Assembly (NCBI RefSeq): GCF_023195885.1
Contig: NZ_JALPKO010000005.1
Span: forward strand, 1 to 64,000
DNA from: Methylonatrum kenyense
GTDB taxonomy: Bacteria; Pseudomonadota; Gammaproteobacteria; Nitrococcales; Aquisalimonadaceae
Direction: 5' to 3'
DNA: 64,000 nucleotides
How positions within the stretch are numbered: the first letter of the stretch is position 1; every line of letters starts with the position of its first letter. This document shows positions 1-8,523 of the stretch, one piece after another. The notes under the pieces were generated by a model. That model did not search any database and was not told the DNA's origin. It saw only the letters and a program-made list of their open reading frames with translations. The position numbers were made by a program, and so were the translations under genes.

Positions 1-6
1 AAAACG

Positions 7-588
7 TTAAACTTCCAAATCAGGTAATAACCGTTTCAGCAGTCGCAGGCGTTCCATCGGGTCGTGGGTCTCGAGTAACTGCTGTCGTTCGGGTAGTTCC
101 AGCGGCATGACCTCGGCCAGCCGGCAGCCCAGCCAGTGGGCGCGGTCGCGCTGGTCCTCGATCAGGTGATAACCCAGGTCGCGGATCTGCATGACGCGGT
201 CGAGAAGTTTGTCGATGGCCTCGGGCTGGCGGGGGGCGGGCAGGTCCAGGGGGTCATCCAGGCGCTCAATGTGCCCGGTCAGCAGGCCGGAATCGCTGAC
301 CGAGGTGTCCAGCAGGCGGAAACGCTGTTCGCCGACCACGGTAATCCCCAGCAGCCCGTCCTGGCGTTTCTCCCAGTCGATGATCCGCGCCATTGTGCCG
401 ATCTGGAACGGAATGGCCGGCTTGCCGGCCTCCTGCCCATCGCGAATCAGGCAGACCCCGAAACAGGCATTCTCCCGCAGACAATAGCTGACCAACTCCA
501 GGTAACGTGTCTCGAAGATTCTGAGTTGCAGCGGGCCGCCGGGAAACAGCACTGTTCGCAGCGGGAAAAGCCTGATTCGCTCGACCAC
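7..588 (-). CDS. LON-protease substrate-binding (N-terminal) domain protein
   Basis: Stand-alone LON substrate-binding domain protein of about 193 residues with no AAA or protease domain. It opens with VVERIRLFPLRTVLFPGG, the usual first strand of this domain (PL.TVLFPG), followed by the conserved RIFE.RY segment. Such proteins are common next to housekeeping genes in gammaproteobacteria and their function is unknown. An open frame extends far upstream, but it runs over ubiX in another frame. I chose the GTG at 586-588 because GGAG lies 8 nt upstream; a GTG at 595-597 is the alternative. The start overlaps or abuts the ubiX stop, so it is probably the last gene of the mpl-ubiX unit. The stop lies in an AT-rich AAAACGTTAAAC tract that recurs in the purH-purD repeat. 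Confidence 0.8.
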   Translation of the reverse strand: MVERIRLFPLRTVLFPGGPLQLRIFETRYLELVSYCLRENACFGVCLIRDGQEAGKPAIPFQIGTMARIIDWEKRQDGLLGITVVGEQRFRLLDTSVSDSGLLTGHIERLDDPLDLPAPRQPEAIDKLLDRVMQIRDLGYHLIEDQRDRAHWLGCRLAEVMPLELPERQQLLETHDPMERLRLLKRLLPDLEV

Positions 589-593
589 CGCAA

Positions 594-1214
594 TCACTCC
601 GGCTGTGCGCCCCAACGGGGCAGCATACTGTGTTCGATATCCAAATGATCGAGTATGCGTGCCACCACGAAATCCACCAATGCCTCGACCGACTGGGGAC
701 GATGATAGAAGCCGGGGTTCGGTGGCAGGATCACCGCGCCACAACGGCTCAGTCGCAGCATGTTCTCCAGGTGCAGGGTCGACAGCGGTGTCTCTCGGGG
801 CACAAGGATCAGCCGTCCCCGTTCCTTCAGGATCACGTCTGCGGCGCGCTCGATCAGGTTGTTGCTGGTGCCGGCAGCAATACTGCCCAGGGTGCCCGTG
901 GTGCAGGGACAGATCACCATGCGCGAGGGTGCGCCCGAGCCGGAGGCCACGGCTGCGGTCCATTCGCTGGGACCGAACAAACGCAGCTGCTCATCGCGGG
1001 CATCGAACTGCTGGCACAGGTGGCGTGCCGCCTCGCGGTTGCGGGCGGGCAGGCGCAGGTCGGTCTCGGTGCCAATGACCACCCGTGCCGGATCGGAGAT
1101 CAGCAGGGCCACCTGCCGGTCGAGCTGCAGCAGGCATTGCAGTAGACGCAGGCCGTACTGCATTCCGGAGGCGCCGGTAAACGCAAGCGTGATGCCGTCG
1201 TTGCGCCAGTTCAT
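594..1214 (-). CDS. ubiX: UbiX flavin prenyltransferase
   Basis: Cytosolic flavin prenyltransferase of 206 residues. In this family the enzyme joins a dimethylallyl group to FMN, making the prenyl-FMN cofactor used by UbiD decarboxylases in ubiquinone synthesis. The sequence shows the N-terminal flavodoxin-like [12 protein letters not shown] motif, the [14 protein letters not shown] segment with the conserved serine-rich turn, and the C-terminal LVPRETPLS and [10 protein letters not shown] motifs. The start codon overlaps the mpl stop in an ATGA arrangement (1211-1214), so the two genes are translationally coupled. No ubiD is in the window. Confidence 0.95.
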   Translation of the reverse strand: MNWRNDGITLAFTGASGMQYGLRLLQCLLQLDRQVALLISDPARVVIGTETDLRLPARNREAARHLCQQFDARDEQLRLFGPSEWTAAVASGSGAPSRMVICPCTTGTLGSIAAGTSNNLIERAADVILKERGRLILVPRETPLSTLHLENMLRLSRCGAVILPPNPGFYHRPQSVEALVDFVVARILDHLDIEHSMLPRWGAQPE

Positions 1215-2581
1215 GCCTCGGTTTCCTGACGGCTTTCCAGCGCTTGCAGCAGCTTCTGGTGAATGCCGCCGAACCCGCCGTTACTCATGATCACGATGCG
1301 GTCCCCCCAGCGGCTTTCACGAGCCAGGTCGCTCACCAGCCGGTCCAGGTCGTCCCGGCACTGGCCACGACCGTCGGAGATTGCCATTGCCAGATCGTCC
1401 ACCGGCCAGTCCACTTCGGGGCCCTGATACAGCCAGACGCGATCCGCTTGGTCGAGACTGGCCGGCAGCTGCTGCCGGTGCGTGCCCAGGCGCATGGTAT
1501 TGGAGCGCGGTTCCAGCACCGCGATCAGGCGGCCGGCATCATCCGTCTGCCGCATTGCCTCCAGGGTGGCAGCGATGGCGGTCGGGTGGTGAGCGAAATC
1601 GTCATAGACCCGCACGCCAGCGGTTTCGCCACGCAGTTCCTGCCGGCGCCGCATGCCACGAAACTCGCGCAGCGAGCGCAGGCCGTCCTTCAGGGGCACG
1701 CCGACATGGCGGGCGGCGAGCAGGGCGGCCGCGGCGTTTGCCGCGTTGTGCGCGCCCGGCATGCCCGAGTCGAGTACCGCCTGGTGCAGGCCGAAGCCGC
1801 TCAAATGATGCGCGGTTCCCGTCGAACCCAGGCGCAGCGCGTTGTCGGCGTGCTGGCCGACATGCTGCACCGGCGTCCAGCAGCCCATGGCCAGGGTTTC
1901 GGCAATACTCGCCTGGTCGCCGTTGGCGATGATCAGGCCGTCGCCCGGTACGGTACGGACCAGATGGTGGAACTGGCGCTGGATTGCGGCAAGGTCCGGG
2001 AAGATGTCGGCATGATCATGCTCGAGGTTGTTGATGATCAGCGTCCGCGGCCGGAAGTGCACGAACTTGGAGCGCTTGTCGAAGAAGGCGGTGTCGTACT
2101 CATCGGCCTCGATCACGAAAAAGCGGGTACCACCAAGTCTTGCCGATACCGGAAAGTTGCCGGGTGCGCCGCCAATCAGGAATCCCGGTTGCAGTCCGGC
2201 CGACTCCATCAGCCAGGCAAGCATTCCCGCGGTGGTGGTCTTGCCATGGGTGCCGCTGACCGCCAGCACCCAGCGATCATGCAGCACGTTCTCGGCCAGC
2301 CATTGCGGCCCCGAGGTGTAGGGCAGACCGCGGTTCAGTACCGTCTCCACCAGCGGGTTGCCACGGCTCATGGCGTTGCCGACCACAACCATGTCCGGGG
2401 CCGGATCAAGTTGGGCGGGGTCGAAGCCCTCGGTGATGCGGATGCCGCCGGCGCGCAGCAAATCGCTCATCGGCGGGTACACGTTGGCATCGCAGCCGCT
2501 GACCGTATGCCCGGCCTCGCGGGCTAGCAGCGCAAGGCTGCCCATGAAGGTGCCGCAGATGCCGAGGATGTGGATGTGCAT
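1211..2581 (-). CDS. mpl: UDP-N-acetylmuramate:L-Ala-gamma-D-Glu-meso-DAP ligase Mpl
   Basis: Murein tripeptide ligase of 456 residues. Mpl recycles the peptidoglycan tripeptide by ligating it to UDP-MurNAc with ATP in the cytosol. The N-terminus [14 protein letters not shown] is the Mur-ligase Rossmann motif, SGTHGKTTT at residues 109-117 is the ATP-binding loop, and DDFAHHPTA is the Mpl-type C-terminal motif. The frame is open well upstream of 2581, but the family begins at MHIHILG, so I start there. It precedes ubiX with a 4-bp overlap and follows a membrane protein gene at a 44-bp gap. Confidence 0.95.
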   Translation of the reverse strand: MHIHILGICGTFMGSLALLAREAGHTVSGCDANVYPPMSDLLRAGGIRITEGFDPAQLDPAPDMVVVGNAMSRGNPLVETVLNRGLPYTSGPQWLAENVLHDRWVLAVSGTHGKTTTAGMLAWLMESAGLQPGFLIGGAPGNFPVSARLGGTRFFVIEADEYDTAFFDKRSKFVHFRPRTLIINNLEHDHADIFPDLAAIQRQFHHLVRTVPGDGLIIANGDQASIAETLAMGCWTPVQHVGQHADNALRLGSTGTAHHLSGFGLHQAVLDSGMPGAHNAANAAAALLAARHVGVPLKDGLRSLREFRGMRRRQELRGETAGVRVYDDFAHHPTAIAATLEAMRQTDDAGRLIAVLEPRSNTMRLGTHRQQLPASLDQADRVWLYQGPEVDWPVDDLAMAISDGRGQCRDDLDRLVSDLARESRWGDRIVIMSNGGFGGIHQKLLQALESRQETEA

Positions 2582-2625
2582 CGGGGGTGGTTCTCCTGCA
2601 TTCGACCTGCGACGCAAAATCCGCT

Positions 2626-3117
2626 TCAGGCGATCATCGCCGTAACGTTGACCGAAAGGAACAGGTACAGCATCGCAGCCAGCACGCCGCCGACCAGCGG
2701 CAGATCCAGCGCATTGCGCAGGATGTGACCGACCACGACCAGCGTCCAGAGCAGTACGCCCAGGAGCCAGACGGCAGCCACGGGCGAGATCTCCTCCGCC
2801 GCCCGGTCCAGGCCAGCGGTGGCGGGCAGCGCGATCAGGGTCAGCAGGGCGTCGGTACCGAAGAAGGCGGTCGCGGTCTGGATGAACCGGTTGCCGAGCC
2901 CGCGCAACTGCAACGCGACGGCAACGAACAACAATGTGAAGCCGGCGGCGGCGGCGATCTGCAGGGCCGGGTTGTCGTTGCCCATGATGCCGAGCGCAAT
3001 CAGTGACAGGGCGCAACTTACGGCAATGGTTGCCGCCAACGCACTACTCGTGCCCGGCAGATCCTGAGGACCGTTCTGCAAGCGCAGGATACCCAGCAGC
3101 CCCATCAGCAATCGCAT
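2626..3117 (-). CDS. Small integral membrane protein, unknown function
   Basis: I do not recognise a named family. From ATG 3115-3117 the product is 163 residues. It has about four hydrophobic segments (near residues 25-45, 50-68, 85-100 and 115-160), with polar loops such as ATAGLDRAAEEISP between. Codon use and strand match mpl and ubiX, so it is probably the first gene of that group. GTG 3121-3123 is an alternative start 10 nt after GGAGG. The longer reading to 3216 adds a Gly/Arg-rich stretch with no membrane character and is unlikely. Confidence 0.7.
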   Translation of the reverse strand: MRLLMGLLGILRLQNGPQDLPGTSSALAATIAVSCALSLIALGIMGNDNPALQIAAAAGFTLLFVAVALQLRGLGNRFIQTATAFFGTDALLTLIALPATAGLDRAAEEISPVAAVWLLGVLLWTLVVVGHILRNALDLPLVGGVLAAMLYLFLSVNVTAMIA

Positions 3118-3209
3118 GTCCACCTGCAGCCGTCCTCCCGATCCGTCACGCACGCCATGGCAAGGATACCTGTCTGGCAAGTGACTGCCACCGCCAGAAA
3201 TTCCGCAGT

Positions 3210-3238
3210 GCGACATAAGCCGTTGTTATCGGTATAAT
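3210..3238 (+). promoter_or_regulatory. Sigma-70-type promoter of ppa
   Basis: GCGACA (3210-3215), a 17-nt spacer and a perfect TATAAT (3233-3238), with a GC-rich discriminator after it. The ppa start codon lies about 32 nt past the expected transcription start and is preceded by TGGAGG. Confidence 0.6.
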
Positions 3239-3277
3239 CGCGACCCCTTTTTCAATGAGCAGTGTCGTGGAGGCCGC

Positions 3278-3808
3278 ATGAACATCGACCAGATTGACGT
3301 CGGCAAGAATGTTCCGGAGGACGTGAACGTCATCATCGAGATCCCGCAGTTTGCCGATCCGGTGAAGTACGAAGTGGACAAGGACAGTGGCGCGCTGATG
3401 GTGGATCGGTTCATGGCCACTGCCATGCACTACCCCTGTAACTACGGCTACATCCCGCACACCCTGTGTGGCGACGGTGACCCGGCCGATGTGCTGGTGG
3501 TCGCGCCGTTTCCGCTGATCCCCGGCTCGGTGATCAGCTGCCGGCCTGTTGGTGTGCTGAAGATGACCGACGAGTCCGGCGAGGATGCCAAGCTGCTGGC
3601 GGTACCGGTGGCAAAGCTCAGCCCGCTGTATGCCAACGTCAAGGAGCCGCAGGACCTGCCCCAGCTCCTGCTGGATCAGGTCAGCCACTTCTTCGAGCAC
3701 TACAAGGATCTCGAGAAGGGCAAGTGGGTTCGCGTCGATGGCTGGGAAGGAAGTGACGCTGCGCGTCAGGAGATTGTCGAAGCGGTGGAGCGCCACAACA
3801 AGGGATAA
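3278..3808 (+). CDS. ppa: Inorganic pyrophosphatase (family I)
   Basis: Soluble family I inorganic pyrophosphatase of 176 residues, the usual bacterial length. It hydrolyses diphosphate released by biosynthetic reactions. The signature [10 protein letters not shown] carries the metal-binding aspartates, preceded by [11 protein letters not shown]. The start is fixed by TGGAGG 7 nt upstream. The gene is monocistronic, diverges from the membrane protein at 3117, and is followed by about 380 bp without a gene. Confidence 0.97.
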   Translation: MNIDQIDVGKNVPEDVNVIIEIPQFADPVKYEVDKDSGALMVDRFMATAMHYPCNYGYIPHTLCGDGDPADVLVVAPFPLIPGSVISCRPVGVLKMTDESGEDAKLLAVPVAKLSPLYANVKEPQDLPQLLLDQVSHFFEHYKDLEKGKWVRVDGWEGSDAARQEIVEAVERHNKG

Positions 3809-3952
3809 ACCATCGGAACGGCCTCCTGGATGGCGCCAGGCCGCAGTTTGCGTGGCCTGGCGCCATTGTCGTTTCAGGATTCGCGGCGAGGGAACGTTTT
3901 TTGCAAGTTGCAAGTCAATTGTTGAGGCGCAGGATTTTGGGGACAAATACTG

Positions 3953-3980
3953 TGGACACGCAGAATATGGGCCCTATAAT
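3953..3980 (+). promoter_or_regulatory. Strong promoter with GC-rich discriminator
   Basis: TGGACA (3953-3958), 16-nt spacer, perfect TATAAT (3975-3980), followed at once by CCGCGC. A perfect -10 with a GC-rich discriminator is the style seen at stable-RNA promoters under stringent control. It lies 214 nt upstream of the next start codon. Confidence 0.6.
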
Positions 3981-3986
3981 CCGCGC

Positions 3987-4160
3987 ATTCGGCAGGTGTC
4001 GGGCTTCGGTGCCGTGAACCTGCCCAGGCGGAATTGCATCAGTGGCCTGGAACGTTGGTTGCCATGCAACGTTCACTGACGTCGCGGCGTCCGGCCCCTG
4101 GCCACGCGGCAGAGCATCGGGAGGATCGGCCCGGGAGGGGCTGATTCGGGATATCTCGTA
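3987..4160 (+). ncRNA. Candidate structured RNA or long leader, unassigned
   Basis: The stretch downstream of the 3953-3980 promoter has no convincing reading frame but can form several hairpins. GGCAGGT (3991-3997) pairs with ACCTGCC (4018-4024). CAGTG + AACGTTG (4040-4044, 4051-4057) pair with CAACGTT + CACTG (4067-4078) across a 6-nt bulge. I do not see hallmarks of 6S RNA, RNase P RNA, tmRNA or SRP RNA. It could be an independent small RNA or the 5' leader of the gene at 4194. There is no U-rich terminator, so the 3' end is a guess. Confidence 0.35.
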
Positions 4161-4193
4161 CGGATGCAGCAGCCGAAATCGGAGATGGTGCCC

Positions 4194-4520
4194 ATGACGC
4201 GGGTCCTCACCAAGCAGCGCCTGGAACGGGAGAACCTGGCCTATCGCTTCACCGGCGGTGTCAGTCAGGAAAACCGCGGCTTCGGCTTCCGTCCCGCCTT
4301 CCGTGACACCGATGATCGTTCGGTGTATCTGTCACTGCGGGCCTGCGGCAGCCCCGCCCCATTCCATTGCCTCGAGGGCCTTCCCTCGAACTTGATAGTC
4401 GGTCGGGACGCGGCTGGCGTGCCCATCCTGAAACCTTCCCTGGAGGCGGGGTTTGTTCGCGACGGCGTTTTCTACACCCGCGACGAAGCGGCTGCATCAA
4501 TGGCTGCCAGTGACGGCTGA
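4194..4520 (+). CDS. Conserved small protein of unknown function
   Basis: 108-residue soluble protein without signal peptide or membrane segment. It reads as one compact domain with GFGFRPAFRDT, RACGSPAPFHCLEGLP and a C-terminal GFVRDGVFYTRDEAA. Small proteins with this GFRPAF / APFH..DGLP / GFVRDG.FYTR layout occur in many proteobacteria without assigned function (recalled, not searched). ATG 4194 is chosen because GGAG lies 9 nt upstream; two ATGs further upstream are weaker. It sits 25 nt before prmA and may share its transcript. Confidence 0.7.
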   Translation: MTRVLTKQRLERENLAYRFTGGVSQENRGFGFRPAFRDTDDRSVYLSLRACGSPAPFHCLEGLPSNLIVGRDAAGVPILKPSLEAGFVRDGVFYTRDEAAASMAASDG

Positions 4521-4545
4521 GCAGCAATCCGTCTACCCTGCCTGA

Positions 4546-5424
4546 ATGGCTTACACCCAGGTTTTTCTCGAACTCGACGCTGAAGATACCCAGGCGGCGG
4601 AAGACCTGCTGATGGAATCCGGTGCTCTTGCCGTGACCCTGCGTGACCCGGGCGGCGAACCAGTGCTGGAACCCGCTCCGGGCGATGTTCCGCTCTGGCC
4701 CAGCCTGACCCTCTGTGCCCTGTTCCCCGACGGTATGGACCTGGTGGCCCTGCGCCGACAGGCAGCGCTCGCGCTTGGCGAAACCACGATAGCGAGCTGG
4801 CGGCAGGAAACGCTGCAGGACCGGGTGTGGGAGCGCGTCTGGATGGACGATTTCACGCCCATGCGCTTCGGCCGCCGCCTGTGGATCTGCCCCAGCACGC
4901 ACCAGGTGGACGCCACCGATGCGGTGGTCGTGAAACTTGATCCGGGCCTGGCATTCGGCACCGGCACCCATCCGACAACGGCGCTTTGCCTGCGCTGGCT
5001 GGATGCTCAGGACCTGCGCGGGCAATCGGTCATCGACCTGGGCTGCGGCTCAGGCGTGCTGGGAGTTGCGGCACTTCTGCTCGGCGCGGGTCGCTGCGTT
5101 GGCATCGACAACGACCCACAGGCGTTGATCGCAAGCCGGGATAACGCGATACGCAACGACGTCTCCGCGCGATTGCGCTTGCTCGATGCGGGGGACCCGG
5201 ACCCGGAGCCGGCCGATGTGCTGGTGGCCAACATCCTGTCCAGTATCCTGATTCGCCTGCAGCCGCAGGCGGCACGGCTGCTGCGGCCGGGTGGCCGGCT
5301 GGCGCTGTCCGGCATCCTCGACACCCAGGTGGATGCCGTCACCGAGGCCTATGCCGGCAGCTTCGCCCTCGACCCACCCCAGCAGGACGGCGACTGGATG
5401 CTCCTCAGCGGGCGGAAGCGCTGA
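4546..5424 (+). CDS. prmA: Ribosomal protein L11 methyltransferase
   Basis: 292-residue SAM-dependent methyltransferase that trimethylates ribosomal protein L11. GLAFGTGTHPTT (residues 134-145) and the SAM-binding loop DLGCGSG (164-170) are diagnostic, and VLVANILSSIL near residue 225 is the catalytic N-I-L motif of PrmA. In Escherichia coli and Pseudomonas prmA is followed by dusB and fis. Here it is followed by a zinc-ribbon protein and fis, with no dusB. Confidence 0.97.
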   Translation: MAYTQVFLELDAEDTQAAEDLLMESGALAVTLRDPGGEPVLEPAPGDVPLWPSLTLCALFPDGMDLVALRRQAALALGETTIASWRQETLQDRVWERVWMDDFTPMRFGRRLWICPSTHQVDATDAVVVKLDPGLAFGTGTHPTTALCLRWLDAQDLRGQSVIDLGCGSGVLGVAALLLGAGRCVGIDNDPQALIASRDNAIRNDVSARLRLLDAGDPDPEPADVLVANILSSILIRLQPQAARLLRPGGRLALSGILDTQVDAVTEAYAGSFALDPPQQDGDWMLLSGRKR

Positions 5425-5507
5425 AGCTGGGGCTGGGTTCCAATCTCTACGTGTGGCTTCGCGTTCCATCGACTGTTTCCTTTACTCCGGACGACCGTGG
5501 CCGAAAA

Positions 5508-6314
5508 ATGCCCGGCATGACCACTGCGTCTCAGCCGTATTACACCCAGTGTCCGGAATGCGCCACGCTGTTTCGTGTCGACGTGCTGCCGAAGCAGGCG
5601 CGCTGCGGTGCGTGCGGGAATTGTTTCAATCCGGCGCGCCGCCACGCCCAGCATCTGCCCCTGGTATTCAAGCCGTTCGTCCCGGAAGCCTTTCGCCTGA
5701 CGGCCCTGCCTGCCGTGATGCCCGCGCCGGAAGCGCCGACCACGGTTACGCCGTCGCCCGGCCGGGCCGCAGGGCATCCGGCCGCCGACGGGGCCGCGGC
5801 GCCTGTTCGCCGCCGCCGGCCGACGGGTCGGGTCGCCGGCGCGTCCTGGCTGGTGGCCAGCCTGCTGTTGTCGATCGGGTTACTGGCGCAGGGGCTTTTG
5901 CTGCAGCGGGATAACCTGGCCGACCACCGGCCGCTGCGCCCGTTGCTGGCTGCGCTGTGCGATATTGCGGGCTGCACGCTGCGGCCGCTGCGAGAGCTTG
6001 ACGCATGGCAGTTGAGCGACGCGGAGTTGATGCCGGATTCAGGGCAGCCCGGCACGCTACTGGCGACGGGGCGGTTGCGGCACGACGCGGACCAGCGGCT
6101 GGAATTGCCGCTTTTGCAGATCGAGCTGCTCGACGCCGGCGGCAGAGTTGCGCATCAGGGCGTGTTCTCTGCCGATACCTATCTGGACGCCGAGATGGCG
6201 GCGCAGGACTGGACAAGGGGGCTGGCCCCCGGTGAGTCCCTCGCCATCGAATTTCGGCTGGAGGGCGCGGGCATGGCGCCGGATCAGTTCCGGTTCCGCT
6301 TAAGGAAGCGCTGA
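5508..6314 (+). CDS. Zinc-ribbon plus DUF3426 membrane protein
   Basis: About 268 residues. The N-terminus has a zinc ribbon of the MJ0042 type: CPECATLFRV followed by CGACGNCF, giving two CxxC knuckles. A Pro/Ala/Arg-rich linker follows, then one membrane helix (SWLVASLLLSIGLLAQGLLL), then a periplasmic DUF3426-like domain. Proteins of this layout sit between prmA and fis in pseudomonads; the function is unknown. ATG 5508 is chosen because it is close to the zinc ribbon; ATG 5517 is equally possible and no strong ribosome binding site decides. Confidence 0.8.
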   Translation: MPGMTTASQPYYTQCPECATLFRVDVLPKQARCGACGNCFNPARRHAQHLPLVFKPFVPEAFRLTALPAVMPAPEAPTTVTPSPGRAAGHPAADGAAAPVRRRRPTGRVAGASWLVASLLLSIGLLAQGLLLQRDNLADHRPLRPLLAALCDIAGCTLRPLRELDAWQLSDAELMPDSGQPGTLLATGRLRHDADQRLELPLLQIELLDAGGRVAHQGVFSADTYLDAEMAAQDWTRGLAPGESLAIEFRLEGAGMAPDQFRFRLRKR

Positions 6315-6497
6315 GGCGAACGGTAAGGGGGCACACATCGACGCCACCTTGAGGTATGATCGCTAACTGTTCGTTTCTCAGCTCCGAGGAGACGCAAACG
6401 CTTTCGTCACCGGCAGGCCGGCATGGCACTGATCATGTCCGTTCATCGGTCGAGCGCGGGCTTGCGTGGAGCAAAGGGCACAGCAGACAAGAAAGCC

Positions 6498-6797
6498 ATG
6501 ACTGAGCAAAGCAGCGCGCAAAAGAAAGAGACTGTCTGCGGCAAGGATGCCGACTCCGACACCAATGTTGGAGCGATCCGGGCCTGCGTCGCCGACTCCC
6601 TGGAAACCTATCTGCATCAACTCAACGGCCACGACTGCGCCAATCTCCACAGCCTGGTGCTGGCGGAGGTGGAACCGCCTTTGTTGGCCACGGTGCTGGC
6701 GCATTGCAACGGTAACCAGACCAAGGCGGCCCAACTACTCGGCCTGAACCGGGGGACCCTTCGCAAGAAGCTGGTTCAGTACGGCATCGATCATTAG
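6498..6797 (+). CDS. fis: Fis family nucleoid protein
   Basis: From ATG 6498 the product is 99 residues, close to E. coli Fis (98). Fis is a DNA-bending nucleoid protein and growth-phase regulator. The C-terminal helix-turn-helix GNQTKAAQLLGLNRGTLRKK is the Fis signature, and SLETYLHQLNG..NLHSLVLAEVEPPLL is the dimerisation region. The open frame begins at 6423, but the added residues have no Fis counterpart. A TATGAT at 6355-6360 may be its -10 element. The TAG stop starts a TAGGGAAAC tract that matches the end of the 280-bp repeat at 62111. Confidence 0.92.
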   Translation: MTEQSSAQKKETVCGKDADSDTNVGAIRACVADSLETYLHQLNGHDCANLHSLVLAEVEPPLLATVLAHCNGNQTKAAQLLGLNRGTLRKKLVQYGIDH

Positions 6798-6852
6798 GGA
6801 AACACCGGATCGGTTGGGTTCGCGGCCGACTGCTTGAACTAAAGGATTCGCC

Positions 6853-8433
6853 ATGACTGCCATTCCCGGTCTTCGCCCAGTGCGGCGCGCCCTCCTCAGT
6901 GTGTCCGACAAGACGGGCGTCACCGATTTCGCCCGGGCGCTGGCTGCCGCCGGGGTCGAGCTGCTGTCCACCGGCGGCACGGCAAAGGCCCTGCGCGAGG
7001 CGGGACTCGAGGTCAAGGATGTGTCCGAACACACCGGCTTTCCCGAGATGATGGATGGCCGCGTCAAGACGCTGCATCCAATGGTCCACGGCGGCTTGCT
7101 GGGGCGGCGCGGCATTGATGACGCGGTGATGCAGGAACACGGCATTGCGCCCATCGACCTGCTGGCGGTCAATCTGTACCCCTTCCGCGAAACCGTGGCG
7201 AAACCGGGTTGCACCTTCGAGGATGCGGTGGAGAACATCGATATTGGCGGACCAGCCATGGTTCGCGCGGCGGCCAAGAATCATGAGGGTGTCGCCGTCG
7301 TGACCGACCCCAAGGATTACGCTGCGGTGATCGCCGAGATGGAGGCGCATCAGGGGCTCGGATTCGAGCGTCGCCTGGCGCTTGCGGTAAAGGCATTCGA
7401 ACATACAGCGGCCTATGATGGCGCGATTGCCAACCATTTCGGCCGTCTCAATGCCAGGCGCCGGCCGGAAGGTTATGCGCGAACGCTGAACCTTCAGTTT
7501 CACAAGGTGCAGGACATGCGCTACGGCGAGAATCCTCACCAGTCCGCAGCCTTCTATCGCGAGGCCGATAGCGCCGAACCGTCGGTGGCCAGAGCGCGCC
7601 AGGTCCAGGGCAAGGCCTTGTCCTACAACAACGTGGCCGACACCGATGCGGCCCTGGAGTGCGTCAAGGCGTTCAGCGCCCCCGCCTGCGTCATCGTCAA
7701 GCATGCCAACCCCTGTGGCGTGGCCGTCGCGGACAGCCAGATCGAGGCCTACGAGCGGGCCTTCGCCTGTGATCCCACATCGGCATTTGGCGGCATCATC
7801 GCATTCAACGAGCCGCTGGATGCGGTGACGGCGCGGGCGATTGTCGAGCGGCAGTTTGTCGAGGTGATCATTGCGCCGGGCGCCGAGGAAGCGGCGCAGG
7901 AACTGGTTGCCACCAAGAAGAACGTGCGTCTGCTGGTGTGCGATGGGTGGACCGCCAGTCGCGCGGGGCGGCTGGATTTCAAACGCGTCACCGGTGGTCT
8001 GCTGGTGCAGGATGCGGATATCGCCCTGGTGTCCGACGGCGAGCTGCGCGTTGTCAGCAAGCGGCAGCCGACCTCGCAGGAGTTGCGTGATCTGCGCTTT
8101 GTCTGGGACGTGGCGCGCTTCGTCAAGTCCAATGCCATCGTCTACGGTCACCACGGCCAGACCGTCGGCATCGGCGCCGGCCAGATGTCCCGTGTCTGGA
8201 GTGCACGCATCGCCCGCGAGAAGGCCATCGATGCCGGACTGAAAGTGGAGGGCGCGGTGATGGCCTCCGATGCATTCTTCCCGTTCCGCGACGGTATCGA
8301 CCAGGCCGCCGAGGCCGGCATCGCCGCAGTGATCCAGCCCGGCGGTTCAATCCGCGACCAGGAAGTGATCGCCGCCGCCGACGAACACGACATGGCGATG
8401 GTGTTTACCGGGATGAGGCATTTTCGCCATTAG
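6853..8433 (+). CDS. purH: Bifunctional AICAR formyltransferase / IMP cyclohydrolase
   Basis: 526-residue bifunctional enzyme for the last two steps of IMP synthesis. The N-terminal MGS-like IMP cyclohydrolase domain opens with [18 protein letters not shown] and contains TGGTAK. The AICAR transformylase domain begins near residue 200 and contains [10 protein letters not shown] and the C-terminal [15 protein letters not shown] lies 7 nt before the ATG. The fis-purH-purD order matches pseudomonads. Confidence 0.98.
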   Translation: MTAIPGLRPVRRALLSVSDKTGVTDFARALAAAGVELLSTGGTAKALREAGLEVKDVSEHTGFPEMMDGRVKTLHPMVHGGLLGRRGIDDAVMQEHGIAPIDLLAVNLYPFRETVAKPGCTFEDAVENIDIGGPAMVRAAAKNHEGVAVVTDPKDYAAVIAEMEAHQGLGFERRLALAVKAFEHTAAYDGAIANHFGRLNARRRPEGYARTLNLQFHKVQDMRYGENPHQSAAFYREADSAEPSVARARQVQGKALSYNNVADTDAALECVKAFSAPACVIVKHANPCGVAVADSQIEAYERAFACDPTSAFGGIIAFNEPLDAVTARAIVERQFVEVIIAPGAEEAAQELVATKKNVRLLVCDGWTASRAGRLDFKRVTGGLLVQDADIALVSDGELRVVSKRQPTSQELRDLRFVWDVARFVKSNAIVYGHHGQTVGIGAGQMSRVWSARIAREKAIDAGLKVEGAVMASDAFFPFRDGIDQAAEAGIAAVIQPGGSIRDQEVIAAADEHDMAMVFTGMRHFRH

Positions 8434-8452
8434 CAGGCTGCGTTTTACGTTT

Positions 8453-8489
8453 AAGGTTTTAGGTTTTAGGACCTAAAACGTTAAACCTT
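8453..8489. repeat. AT-rich inverted repeat between purH and purD
   Basis: Two 18-nt arms (8453-8470 and 8472-8489) match at 16 of 18 positions when one is reverse-complemented, with the core TTTTAGG-A-CCTAAAA. The tract is made of TTTTAGG / AAAACGTTAAAC units and stands out from the GC-rich surroundings. AAAACGTTAAAC also occurs at the left edge of the window. It may act as a transcript-processing or attenuation hairpin between the two pur genes. Confidence 0.7.
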
Positions 8490-8523
8490 AAAACTTTAAA
8501 ACAACGATTCCGGAATCGACTGT

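Noticed and set aside
597-963. N-terminal extension of the LON-domain protein
   Set aside because: It lies over ubiX in another frame and has Arg/Gly-rich random composition.
3987-4160. 6S RNA
   Set aside because: The conserved 6S central-bubble and 3' segments are absent and there is no zapA or ygfA neighbour; kept only as an unassigned RNA candidate.
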